A stretch of DNA of 64,000 nucleotides from Agapetus fuscipes (Eukaryota > Arthropoda > Insecta > Trichoptera > Glossosomatidae), in contig OX637335.1 of the NCBI GenBank assembly GCA_951799405.1, positions 19,286,342-19,350,341 of the forward strand, given 5' to 3'. The translations under genes were made by a program, and so were the position numbers. Below the pieces are notes generated by a model. It was given only the letters and a program-made list of their open reading frames with translations. It had not been told where the DNA came from and did not search any database. Shown piece after piece: positions 34,591-44,284 of this stretch (within the stretch, counting starts at the first letter, position 1; each line of letters starts with the position of its first letter).

Positions 34591-34910
34591 GTTTTTTTTC
34601 TGTCACCACTCCAACCGCACGGTAGTCTGCCACCACTCCGTCCAGCCACCTTAATCGTGTCACGTGAGTATTAATTATTTGTTGCTAAAAAAATAATCAA
34701 ATGCAAAACAATTCAAATTTACAAAATTAACCAGGTCATATGGTTATCATTTCGTTTATTAGAACAAACGACGGACGCATCAATGATTTTTGGGTGGTCT
34801 AACCAATGTAGGGTCCATTTTATAATTTATCTATCATGAAGCTGTTGTTGCGCGTGAAACTCATCTCCGGCCTATGGTATGCGGTGAAAATGTTGACGTT
34901 GAATAAATAT

Positions 34911-35070
34911 GTTACCCCAAGTATAAAGCTTTGCGTTAACTCCCTCCGATTGCGTAAATCGAAAAAATATATGAAAACAAAATCACCCACTAAGAGTGCT
35001 GTCGTATATTGCATGCATTTTCGATTTACGAGGAAGAGGGGAGTTTGTGTAAATATTTTATACTTGGAGA
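34911..35070. mobile_element. Family P foldback MITE, both ends present
   Basis: The left end CCAAGTATAAAG and right end TTTATACTTGG are inverted. GATTTACG and GGGAGTTTG-type blocks inside also pair in inverted order, around a centre reading CACTAAGAGTG. This copy defines the symmetry of the family; most other copies are partial. Confidence 0.6.
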
Positions 35071-35489
35071 ATATGGATAACATTAGGTATATTATGGTGA
35101 TTTTATTGGTTTATACCAGCAGATTTAGCTATGATGATGTTATGATCAGAAATGTTAAGGATGATGTTACAACTGAATTTCTAAAATGTTATCAAAATTA
35201 TTTCAGTTTTCAGTAGAGCTTTGCTTTACATTTTTTCAACCACCGAATTTATTCTTCAATCTGTTTGAAATAATGATCTTTACAACTTTATCCTCAGTAC
35301 AAAGGATTTAGGTGAACTCACAGTTTCAATACTTTTTTTTCTACCTCTGAGATAATAAAGTTCCACACATTATCTGCAATCCTTCCGGGGTCAACGCAAT
35401 AAGAAGTTGCACTATTTATTTTGCTTAGTTACGTTGCGACTAGATAACATTACGTTTTGTCTCCCAAAACGTTTTTATTCCAAATTTAA
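35071..35489. other. Unassigned stretch
   Basis: No repeat or coding landmark, apart from a possible family B scrap near 35385-35440 (CCGGGGTCAACGCAATAAGA). Confidence 0.4.
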
Positions 35490-35655
35490 ATTCCTTGACT
35501 AATAGGTTGGAATGAGGCTGACTCCATGCTGTGAAGACTTGGTTTATTTCATCATCATGCAAAAAGCCTCGGCCGTTTATTGTTTAACAATAAAACAAAA
35601 ATGTCGATACCACCCCGGTTTCAGCAAAAGACACAGGAGTTGCAAGGTTGCAAGT
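35490..35655 (+). mobile_element. Family A head, degenerate with insertion
   Basis: TTCCTTGACTAATAGGTTGG, an unrelated 50-bp piece near 35550-35600, then CCACCCCGGTTTCAGC. Confidence 0.48.
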
Positions 35656-36159
35656 TAATAATGATTCCACACACCACATGTGACCCACGGACAACGTGGT
35701 TTGAAGTTGCACTAGAATAGAAGCTATGTTGCTATGTGACTAGAAATCGATACACCTTTTTTTTCAAATCTTTGTGCAACTCAAGTTAAGGTACACTACA
35801 ATATATACCATATAGTTTAAAAACAAAATTGAGTTTTCCCTTTAGAAAATGATCAGGATCGCTTAACGTTTTCAACACCGCGCTCGTTTGTGCGTGAATG
35901 ATTTAGAGTTATGGATTCGATGCATCATGAACGCTGCACTGGAGGTCCTGACACCAGGCGATATCCATCACCACACATCTCATCCTACATATGCATCTCC
36001 CTTATAATACTCTCAAAGATGTAGCTACAGGTACTGCAGATGATTTTGATGATGATTTTACAAGGAGTGTTGCAGGGTTGGTAATGTTATGTTATTATGC
36101 GGGTTCTATTTGATAAAAAATGTGGTTTATTTATTTAGCACCCCCACATTAACTGTTAG

Positions 36160-36250
36160 GATTCACGTGAGGCCAGCTTACCTGTAAAAATAAATAGGTA
36201 CGGAATCGCCACATGCAAAAAGTTCGGGGATAATGCAGAAAAGAAGTTAA
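36160..36250 (+). mobile_element. Family B SINE, 3' fragment
   Basis: GTGAGGCCAGCTTACCTGTA, AAATAGGTACGGAATCGCCA and GGGGATAATGCAGAAAAGA. Confidence 0.55.
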
Positions 36251-36762
36251 GTTGTTCACGATTTATTCACGTCAATCAGATATGATGGGGCCTGGCGATT
36301 GATGACTAGGTCTCGACCATAACTACCTACAAGAATATGAATAAAAAGTTTATGTTTAATTTCTTTAATATCACAAAAATAAACAAAAACGGACGATTAA
36401 CAAATGTCCAAAAGTTGCAAAAAAAAAACATTTATTGTCTTCATTTCTTTGTTCCATTTGTCGTTTTTTTATTACATAATAGTCGATTCCAGGTAGATTG
36501 TTGACATCTTAGACCACCCTCATAGATTGGAAGGAAGATTATACGTTCGATAAAAGAAAAAAAATGAACACGGCATTTAACCTGACTTCTTCCTCAATAC
36601 AACATATTATTCTTTAAAATTTTTGACCACTAATATCTAATCTATAGTTGTAATCTACTTTTTAACTAGGATTTGATTGTTCAGTCATAACTAATCATGT
36701 TTTTTTAAAGATAAAAATAAGTCAGTCTAAAGACAAACGCTTCAATTGAAAACAACTATCGA

Positions 36763-37012
36763 TAATCTAAGTTTAAAAAATTTAACACATTTAAGATTCA
36801 TGTTTACCGCATACTTAAAAATAGGCACATGTTATTTCGCTCTCATACATGCCGACTTACAAAAAGTGTACCAATAAAAATGTGTTACAGAAGAAAAACA
36901 CAAACTCAAATGAACATACGCCCTGCAACTTTTGCCGAACTTATCTGAATCAGGGATGACATTTGCAAAACTGAACATTTTTTCTGCAGAGCTCATATCA
37001 ACCTATCCAAAA
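36763..37012 (-). mobile_element. Family A repeat, old copy
   Basis: AATCTAAGTTTAAAAAATTT, CAAATGAACATACGCCCTGC and CATATCAACCTATCC. Confidence 0.58.
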
Positions 37013-37132
37013 TTGTATAAAAGTATATGTCGCAAAGGTTTAAAGATGGAAATCTATTTTTTTGGCCCAAAATTAGGAAACAGAAAGATTGACAAAAATG
37101 AAATATTGTGTATCAATTTCGGATAAAATCTT

Positions 37133-37256
37133 ACGGTGTTATTCCCAAACAGCAAAGACATGGCTCATCCGCAGCCTACAGTGATTTTTTCATACAAAAG
37201 ATCGATGATCCGTAGATCAGCTATGGATCAAATGTTTGGTAAATAGCACTGTTAGA
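37133..37256. mobile_element. Family L MITE, second copy
   Basis: About 124 bp from CGGTGTTATTCCCAAACAGC to AAATAGCACTG, nearly collinear with 27722-27833. The target duplication is not clear. Confidence 0.55.
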
Positions 37257-37621
37257 TTCCCGTTTTTGATTATATAAGTACATCTCTTATACAAAATTTC
37301 CTATTAGGTACTTTCTTACACCTTCATATTATTCTTCCCGACTTTCATACACGCATTCCTCTCAGTTTATAGCGCGCGTAGTGGCATTGGCCAGCCATAT
37401 AAAAGTCCGGGTTGGATCCCCGATAGAGGTCACGTGGTCAACGGGTGAACAAAAGAAACCACTTACTGCGCCCGCCGCCTCCTTCATTGTAAATTTAATG
37501 GGTTTCTTTTTTCAGTCGTTTGCCAAGGAAATTGGGTTCACACTTGTACGACTTTTTTGCGTTCGAAGAGGTCGTCCCAATCATTAAACTACTCTACAGA
37601 TGGTTTGGATAATTGCAGATC

Positions 37622-37663
37622 GTGTGATTTATAGGTCGGTATGAGGCTGACCACCGTGCAGAC
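37622..37663 (+). mobile_element. Family A head fragment
   Basis: GTGATTTATAGGTCGGTATG and AGGCTGACCACC only, just left of the split family D MITE. Confidence 0.55.
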
Positions 37664-37730
37664 ACCATTCTACACAATCTGAGCTGAGAAAAAAGCTTAA
37701 ATATTTTTAAAATCAATTTCCAGTTTTCAT

Positions 37731-37981
37731 TCCTTAACTTATAGGTTTGTATGAGGCTGACCACCCATACTGTTTAAAAAAAGATTCACTTTGCCAATGT
37801 CACCCCTGTGTCAGGGAAGGTCGGCAAAAGTTGTAGGGCTTATGTTCATTTGAGGTTCGGATTTTATTTGTAAGCATATATTCAGCATTTGTAAGCGCAA
37901 ACTACACGTGTTTGTATGTGGGCATGCATTTGATATGAGCTTTAAATGTTAATATATCTTTGTAACTTAGATTATAGATAT
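37731..37981 (+). mobile_element. Family A repeat, full length, in family D
   Basis: CATTCCTTAACTTATAGG to TTTGTAACTTAGATTATAG. Confidence 0.78.
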
Positions 37982-37985
37982 CATA

Positions 37986-38203
37986 TTAAAAAATGTAAAA
38001 AATGGTTCACTTTGCCAACGTCACCCCTGTTCCAGGGAATGTCGGCAAGAGTTGCAGGGCGTGTGTTCATTTGAGATTTGGATTTTATTTGTAAGTACAC
38101 AATCAGCATTTGTAAACGCGAACTACACGTGTTTGTTTGTGGGCATACATCTGAGAGCTTTGAATGAATATATCCTTGCAACTTAGATTATAGATATTAT
38201 ATT
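37986..38203 (+). mobile_element. Family A repeat, tandem neighbour lacking the first 40 bases
   Basis: Begins at TGTAAAAAATGGTTCACTTT and ends CTTGCAACTTAGATTATAGA; nearly identical to 10832-11082, unlike the adjacent copy, so it is not a recent tandem duplicate of that copy. Confidence 0.76.
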
Positions 38204-38311
38204 TTAGAGTATAGATAAGATGCATTCGTACAGTACACTTACAAACATTGCTCATGTGAAATTACCTCTGGTGGACATAAAACAAACAAGCACTAAGGAG
38301 ACGAGCTCCCG

Positions 38312-38456
38312 AATGGGTTGGTGCCTACTCATTTCTTGTGAAGGCGGAATACACCTTGCCAGTGTTTTATTGGAAAATCAGTTTTGACTCTCTCGGTGGG
38401 ATTCGATCCCTAGCTCTCGGCATGAAATGCACCAACTGAGCTATTGACCGGACAAT
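38312..38456 (-). mobile_element. Family B SINE, 5' half
   Basis: Reverse of head and core: CTTGTGAAGGCGGAATACAC, CTCGGTGGGATTCGATCC and AACTGAGCTATTGACCGGAC. Confidence 0.68.
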
Positions 38457-38844
38457 TAGACTGGATTGGTTTCTTTGATTTTATGTTTCATTACAACATA
38501 TTTTACGATGGGTCAAATACTTAAAGCAGTATAATTATTATGTATATGAAATGGTATTCATGTATTCAATCAGAAAGTAAGACATTATTGTATGTGTCAT
38601 GAGTGCCTGACGGAGATGTAATAAAAATAACATGTGTGACCACTAGAGGCCATCTCTTCCCAATGTATGTACAGTGGATACCTACCAAAACGCTGAGCTC
38701 TCCAAATTCTTTTAGAGGTTCAAGTGCCCGGGCTTTCATATTGAAATGTTCAAGTAAAAATTCCAGTATGACAAAACCCAAAATCTGAAGTACCTACATA
38801 ATATGTTTGCACATATGAGTACATGCTTTTTATTATTTTTATTC

Positions 38845-38912
38845 CTTTACTTATAGGTTGCTATGAGGCTGACCAGCTGACCATACAAAAATGTATGGTT
38901 CACTTTTGTACC
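38845..38912 (+). mobile_element. Family A head, left arm of a snap-back pair
   Basis: CCTTTACTTATAGGTTGCTA to ATGGTTCACTTTTGTACC. Confidence 0.62.
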
Positions 38913-39062
38913 GGTTGCACATGCTGCATGTGAACATACAACATAAAACCTGATCTCAATGAACATACGCTCTGAAACTCTTGCCGACCTTCGCTGAAAC
39001 AGGGGTGACATTGGCGAAAGTGAACTATTTGGGTGTTCAGCCTCATACCAACCTGTAAAGGA
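38913..39062 (-). mobile_element. Family A repeat, right arm of a snap-back pair
   Basis: GCACATGCTGCATGTG, then GACATTGGCGAAAGTGAAC and CATACCAACCTGTAAAGGA; 3' end and tail absent. Confidence 0.66.
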
Positions 39063-39140
39063 AGACAAATAATAAACTAGATTAACCGTTATAAAACAAA
39101 CAGTTACTAAGTAAAATGAATAAGTTAAAATTTACAAAAA

Positions 39141-39440
39141 AGGGCCGGTCCATAGTCTAGTAGTAAAACTTTGGATTTGTAAATGGAAGGTTATGGGTTT
39201 AAATCCCGGTGGATCACAAAAAATATACCATTTATATTTTCAAATATGCTTTTCGATACATTGAAGAATTCATGTACGTTTACCAAAGACCGGCCACCAA
39301 AGGTCCATCCAGCCTCACAGCAATCTGGTCTTGCTTGAGTATCGGCGCTTTCCATAGCAACGACTAAGCTCGCAGAGGGCTCTGTAGATGTAATTCACAC
39401 AAAAACTCTCGAAATAAATCATCATATTATTATTATTTAT
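39141..39440 (+). mobile_element. Family C SINE, full length
   Basis: GGTCCATAGTCTAGTAG (A box), GGTTTAAATCCCGG (B box), body, and an (ATT)n tail at 39425-39440. Confidence 0.78.
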
Positions 39441-39519
39441 ATAAAATGAGAAGTAAATATGAAACGAAGAGTGTATGTAAGTATTAAACGTAAAGGATTG
39501 CGTTAATAGAAAAGAATAT

Positions 39520-39612
39520 GAAAACTAGATCACAAACTAGGGGTGCTGTTGTGTCTTCCATACATTTTTAATTTACGAGGTAAAGAGGTGATTATGAAAT
39601 TTCGTACTCGGG
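39520..39612. mobile_element. Family P MITE, partial
   Basis: AACTAGGGGTGCTGTTGTGT, then TCCATACATTTTTAATTTACG and a right end near CGTACTCGGGG. Confidence 0.42.
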
Positions 39613-39860
39613 GTTCTGTTCTCAATGGCGGGTTTAGGCATCATCAAGGCCCCGCTTTGCCTGAAGATTTTAATTATTCAGGGGCCCTAGATTGGCTCGG
39701 TCAACACTCCTGTCGTGTCGGGGGCCCCAATTACCCGCCATCCTACACAGGCGGGCCCTAATTAATTACTGATCCATGACTTGCTAATGCCGGCGTGCGA
39801 AGTATGCAACAAAAACACACGGCTTTTGAACTTGCGGGGCCCCAAAATCTTGGTAGGCAT
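39610..39860. other. G+C-rich island with GGGGCCC motifs
   Basis: Several GGGGCCC/GGGCCC strings (CAGGGGCCCTAG, GGGGGCCCCAATTACC, GCGGGGCCCCAAAATC) in a 250-bp island right after a family P MITE. An open frame through it shows no motif I recognise. Likely an unclassified repeat. Confidence 0.35.
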
Positions 39861-40029
39861 GTGATAGAACTTATATTGTAGTACATAAATACTACGTTTA
39901 CTTGAAAAACGATGCGAATATAAATTAATATACAATTATGTTATAAGCTTTCATGGCCGGATTCGGAAATCTCTGTAGAGAAACATAAAGTATAAAAATA
40001 AAATAGTTTTTTAATAGGTTTTTAAAGAG

Positions 40030-40131
40030 TTTGCATTATACATATCTGCTTGTGGGAATGCATTTAATATAAAACTTAAATGATATATATCTTTGCAGCT
40101 TAGATTAGATTAGATTAGATTAGATTAGATT
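40030..40131 (+). mobile_element. Family A repeat, 3' end with (TTAGA)n tail
   Basis: CATATCTGCTTGTGGGAATG and CTTTGCAGCTTAGATTAGAT; five TTAGA units follow. Confidence 0.7.
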
Positions 40132-40133
40132 GC

Positions 40134-40310
40134 ATGCCCAGTAAGTTGTCTTCATACGAAAGCAGAAGCTTGTGTGTATGCAGTGGCATCTGTTGAATCA
40201 GGGAAGAAGTTATGGTCAAATTGGTAAGACATGATTCGAACCAGCGTTATTTTGTTCCAAATACGCTAGTCAAGAACAGCGACTTGACTCCCTCGCCATA
40301 ACACCGACAT
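40134..40310 (-). mobile_element. Family G SINE, second copy
   Basis: Collinear with 33058-33248: GTTATGGCGAGGGAGTC, CTGGTTCGAATCATG and TTCTGCTTTCGTATGAAGAC. Confidence 0.66.
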
Positions 40311-40871
40311 GACCAACATGATTGCGTGAAATTAGTACAGGCAAGATAAGAAAAGCTGCAAGGCAAGCTGAGTCTTTGTTTTAGAGATTATTATAGATCA
40401 CCTTAAAATGGAGCTGGGTTTTTACGTTTTTCATCTTTCATCTACAAACATACTTCAAATGTGTTGAGCTTCTTTATTTACCTTGTAAATTGTACATCAT
40501 ATGTTACATGAGAAGCACAGTCACACATTTTCAATCTTGTAATCTAATAAGGTCGCTCAGGTGACGGGCACGTACACGTTTTGACACCTCGTTTCTGTAC
40601 ATCAGCTTAAAAAATCTGTAATATGTACGCTAAGTACATAGAAAAATATTTCATGCCAATGCAAGTACAAAATATTGTGAGAATGTATGATTTTTAGACT
40701 CTTCACATACGTATGTACTTAATTATCAATATTTTATGTGTAAATAGCTGCTCATGAGTTTTTTATCTTAATTTTTATACAACACAAATACTAATAATAA
40801 ATAAGAAAATAACTTTTTCGTAAAATTTAAATCAATACATTAATATTGGGATCATTTATGCAATGATTTTT
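40311..40871. other. Unassigned AT-rich stretch
   Basis: Nothing recognised. Confidence 0.5.
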
Positions 40872-41115
40872 GTAAATCACACCTCAAAAGTCCTATGAAG
40901 CCTGGTCGTCGCTATAGCTTTTTTTCGCAGGTCATTTTCAGCGTCAATCAACAAAACCCAGTTGCTGTAAGGCTAGATGGACCTTTGGTAACCGCTCTTT
41001 GTATGCATCTGTATATATTATTAAACCTAGCCAAGAGCAAATTTTTAATCAGAATCGAACCCACATCCTTTTAATAACAAATACAAAACGTTAACTACTA
41101 GATAAAAGACTGCCA
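40872..41115 (-). mobile_element. Family C SINE with an extra internal segment
   Basis: TGTAAATCACACCTC to TTAACTACTAGATAAAAGAC. A TTTTTTTCGCAGGTCATT stretch in the middle is not in other copies. Confidence 0.6.
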
Positions 41116-41923
41116 AATTAACTATTATTTCTTAAATCTTCTTAAATCAGTCTAAGAGAAACGCAATATTGTCTAAAGCAGCTTCAAATATAAAATTTAT
41201 GTCAAAATAACGTTTCCTTCAGAGCTTCAAAAAAGGGGATCATTAGCAACAGTGAATAAAGAGCATACAAAAGTTCAATAATTTATTTACATATTTTATG
41301 CAAACGACAATGTTTGTTTTTCATTACATGCGGTATTTATTTGTGATTTAGCGTCGGTTAATTGCTCAATGTACTTTTCAGGTCAAATGGAAAGCACGGA
41401 AACCTCTCATTTAGGTGCGTCATTTTGGGCAAGGCCACTACGATGTGAGGTTTGACCATAAGAAAAGCCAGCCGAGCCAGAATAATGGATGTCGTCACGC
41501 GTTTTGGGACAAACACAAGTAATATACAATTAAGAAAACATGAAAAGCATCTCATCTTTCTCGCTGAGTCAATATTAGACGTTTTCCATTTTGGATAGAT
41601 AAGGCGTGGTTAGAAATTGCTCTTCGCTAAATGCCTTTGAGAGTTGCATACCGGATTAGAATTGTTTTGCTTACATTATTTACGAGAACTTTTTAATGGT
41701 TTTCCTATCAATTCCATTTGTTAATCAAATACTGCTACCTGTCTTTCAATCACTTCATACTCAAAGAAAATGGCATGTTAACATACCATCAACTTTGTTC
41801 CCAAGCATGCGGCTGACATCTGAAATCCTCTCTAACAACAGTGATAGGAATTCACTGTGCAACCTAATGCACCCTTCCAATGCGAATGCAGTTTCCCAAG
41901 TAACTTTCCGTTTTAACTAGGGA
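41116..41923. other. Unassigned stretch
   Basis: A CCCAAGTAAC near 41896 matches the end of the MITE at 9205 but the rest of that MITE is absent. Confidence 0.45.
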
Positions 41924-42091
41924 GGTTATGGATGGGGAATTTTAAATATGGATACGGATACGGATACAGATACGGGAGTGATACTCTTTCGGTTCGCATC
42001 GGGATATAGAATTCATTCGGATATCTCAAAGTTTCGGTTAGGGGTACTAGATTTTTGAGAAATTTTCAAAATAGTTTGCAACTACGCAACG

Positions 42092-42423
42092 CAACTACGC
42101 AACTAAGCTACACATATATGTAACTTCTTGCCGCGTTATCCCCGAAGGGGTCGCATGTGGCGAGTTGAACCTATTTATTTTTACAGGTAAGGGGATCGGC
42201 CTTACGCCAAACACTTCAGTTGAAGTGGAGGTTTCCCAGCTCCCGAGAGTGCTGGTACTCATTTCTTGTGAAGGCTGAGTAAACCTTGCCGGTATTTTAT
42301 TTTGGGGTTTGAAATAAACACCGAAACGGGAAATCATTTCTGACACCCTCGCCTCGGTGGGATTCGAACCCGAGCTTTCGGCATGGAATGCAAGCACTCT
42401 ACCACCTGAGCTATCGACCGGAC
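42092..42423 (-). mobile_element. Family B SINE, full length and well kept
   Basis: From CTAAGCTACACATATATG to GAGCTATCGACCGGAC with B box GGGATTCGAACCC. One of the best copies for a consensus. Confidence 0.8.
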
Positions 42424-42464
42424 TAATGCAAGAATTAGAAATAAATTAAATGTAAAACGGAATC

Positions 42465-42685
42465 AGTGACACATTAAGCTAATAAGAGTTCTCAGATAAA
42501 TGCACCTTTTCTAGTTTTTTACGAAAGAAAACACTATAAAAGTGTGAGAATCCTGTAGTTTAGAAGTTTTTCATGAGCATTTCCTTTTAATTATTTTACT
42601 TACACCCAATAAAATGTCATATCCACGACTTATCAAATGAGTGAACGAACGCTTATTCAGATTTACCTTTAAGGTGGCTATAATT
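42465..42685. mobile_element. Family F MITE, second copy
   Basis: Matches 30288-30524 over CAGATAAATGCACCTTTTC, TTCATGAGCATTTCCTT, ACACCCAATAAAATG and TTACCTTTAAGGTGGC. Confidence 0.58.
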
Positions 42686-42871
42686 ACCATGCCATATTTT
42701 ATAAGTTTTAATTTTCTTTTACCATCAGTAAAATGAGTAATTGAAAATTCAAATACCATAATCAAAAAAACAATCTTTGTAATTTGTATTGCATTATTCA
42801 ATTATGTCCGAAACTTTTATTGCAATTTCGGTTACGGATCCGGATATCCATAACATCCTTGTTTTTAACTC

Positions 42872-43007
42872 AACCATAACGTTTTACCAAACAGTTTCAA
42901 AACTGAAACGCTCACTAAAGGCGTTATTTAAGTTTCAACATATTTCATAGTAAACTTGTCAAGTCTAAGTTTAAGAAAGACGTTTTATACTTGGGTTACT
43001 GCAAGGC
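42872..43007. mobile_element. Family P MITE, near complete
   Basis: CTCAACCATAACGTTTTACC on the left, AACGCTCACTAAAGGCG at the centre, and GACGTTTTATACTTGGG on the right. Directly follows the right end of the interrupted element 41924-42866. Confidence 0.5.
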
Positions 43008-43394
43008 TTGAGCGGCACTTTGACTGGCGAAATCCGTTCCATTTGCATGACATTTGAGTCTCATAGAACCAAAATCAGCAAACTAGAATATTTTACTAAA
43101 TGGATATAAATATATGGAAATGATCAGAAAACAACTTCTTGTCTTTCTATGTATGCATTTTATGTTCGGGGAAATTCTAGATTGCCAGCATTGGTTTGGT
43201 ACGGCTTATTTGTGGTCTTATCTCTTGTCCATCTGAGATGGGCTGATGGCAGTCAATCTCTGGTCAGCCGTTTCCAATGAGGAGTATTTTATAATGAGGT
43301 CCAGACCTAAAATGGCAGGTCCAATTTAAAAGACATTTAGAGTAATGCTTCCTTTTCTGTTTTCTTATCCTCGTATTTTGATGTTCTGAAGAAG

Positions 43395-43628
43395 TTGCGA
43401 AGACATATTACATTTCGGATTCATATTAGTTTCATTACCATAAGCAGACACGTATAAATTCGCGCTTACACATGCCGCATGTGGACTGACAACATAAAAA
43501 CCAAATCTCAAATGAATATACGCCCCTGCAAGTCTTGCTGACTTTCCCTGAAACAGGGGTGGCATTGGTAAAACGAATCATTTTTACAGTATGGGTGGTA
43601 AACCAAATGCCAATCTATAAGTCAAGAA
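43395..43628 (-). mobile_element. Family A repeat
   Basis: GCGCTTACACATGCCGCATG, AAACAGGGGTGGCATTGG and ATCTATAAGTCAAGAAAC; tail lost. Confidence 0.7.
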
Positions 43629-43802
43629 ACGTAGAAATAATTTGCTGAATTGGATAAAACATATTCTATTTAATGATTCATTGTTATGCATAAAGGTCAT
43701 TATTAAATATTTGTCAGGGTTCGGTGGTTAACACAGTGAAAGTCCATTGTGTATTAATTAAATAACACACAGTTTTAATTCACTTTTATTTTATTTAAAT
43801 TA

Positions 43803-43840
43803 TGTCTAACGTTTTCGCCTAAAAAGGCATCCTCAGGACA
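43803..43840 (-). ncRNA. Hammerhead-ribozyme-like motif, left arm
   Basis: Mirror copy of the motif at 43913-43950 on the other strand, identical over the motif. Confidence 0.4.
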
Positions 43841-43912
43841 ATGAAAATCAAAAATTAAAATTCTCTTCTTCTTCTTAAGAAGAAGAAGAGAATTTTAATT
43901 TTTGATTGTCAT

Positions 43913-43950
43913 TGTCCTGAGGATGCCTTTTTAGGCGAAAACGTTAGACA
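43913..43950 (+). ncRNA. Hammerhead-ribozyme-like motif, right arm
   Basis: TGTC | CTGAGGA | T | GCCT-TTTT-AGGC | GAAAACGTT | A | GACA. CUGANGA and GAAA core boxes, a GCCT/AGGC stem II, a tiny AACGTT stem III and a TGTC/GACA stem I can be drawn. One extra T lies between the first core box and stem II compared with the canonical hammerhead, so activity is uncertain. Confidence 0.4.
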
Positions 43951-44284
43951 TAATTTAAATAAAATAAAAGTGAATTAAAACTGTGTGTTATTTAATTAAT
44001 ATGTCATTATTAAACTTTAAAACGTTATTTCAAAATTGATAAAAACATAAACTATTCCAAATGCAATCTCCTGCAAATAGCTTCGTTCTAAAGATCACAA
44101 ATCTTGTACACCGGGGCCATAAATGTCTTCTACAGAACGGTCTCATTAGGGCTTGAAATATATGTAATTAGTTTTAACTATTCCTGTCTAGCAAAATAAC
44201 AAACAATATAAAGTTTCTGGACCCGAGGAGCATTCAAATGATCTTGTTCTGAAGTCATATCGATGTTCACTATCTCTACATCTC

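Larger units (their letters stand above)
37664..38307 (+). mobile_element. Family D MITE split by two family A copies
   Basis: The left part (37664-37730) reads CATTCTACACAATCTGAGCT to CCAGTTTTCAT. The right part (about 38224-38307) resumes with GTACAGTACACTTACAAACA and ends ACAAGCACTAAGGAGACGAG. Family A DNA fills the gap, so A arrived after D. Confidence 0.62.
41924..42866. mobile_element. Interrupted element with inverted GTTATGGAT ends
   Basis: The left end reads GGTTATGGATGGGG then a (GGATAC) run. The right end reads GGTTACGGATCCGGATATCC, then ATAACATCC, so the termini are inverted. GTTTTAACT and GTTTTTAACT lie just outside the two ends, a possible 8-9 bp target duplication. The middle is occupied by a family B SINE and a family F MITE. 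Confidence 0.42.
43753..44000. repeat. 248-bp near-perfect palindrome with Penelope-like tail sequence
   Basis: Two 124-bp arms meet with no spacer at 43876/43877 (CTTCTT|AAGAAG). The only mismatch I see is one base pair in the GACAATGAAAATC block. Each arm carries CCTGAGGATGCCTTTTTAGG followed by CGAAAACGTT, then an A/T-rich stretch and a TTAATTCACTTTTATT block. The same segment recurs near 52602-52690. Such tails with hammerhead-like cores are known from Penelope-like retroelements; membership here is inferred. Confidence 0.85.

Noticed and set aside
34305..34625. 106-codon plus-strand frame and its minus-strand partner
   Set aside because: Partly LINE tail, partly translation of the TGTTCTGTCATG minisatellite.
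40108..40131. (TTAGA)n run considered as interstitial telomere repeat
   Set aside because: The insect telomere unit is TTAGG; this run is the tail of a family A copy and recurs in other copies.
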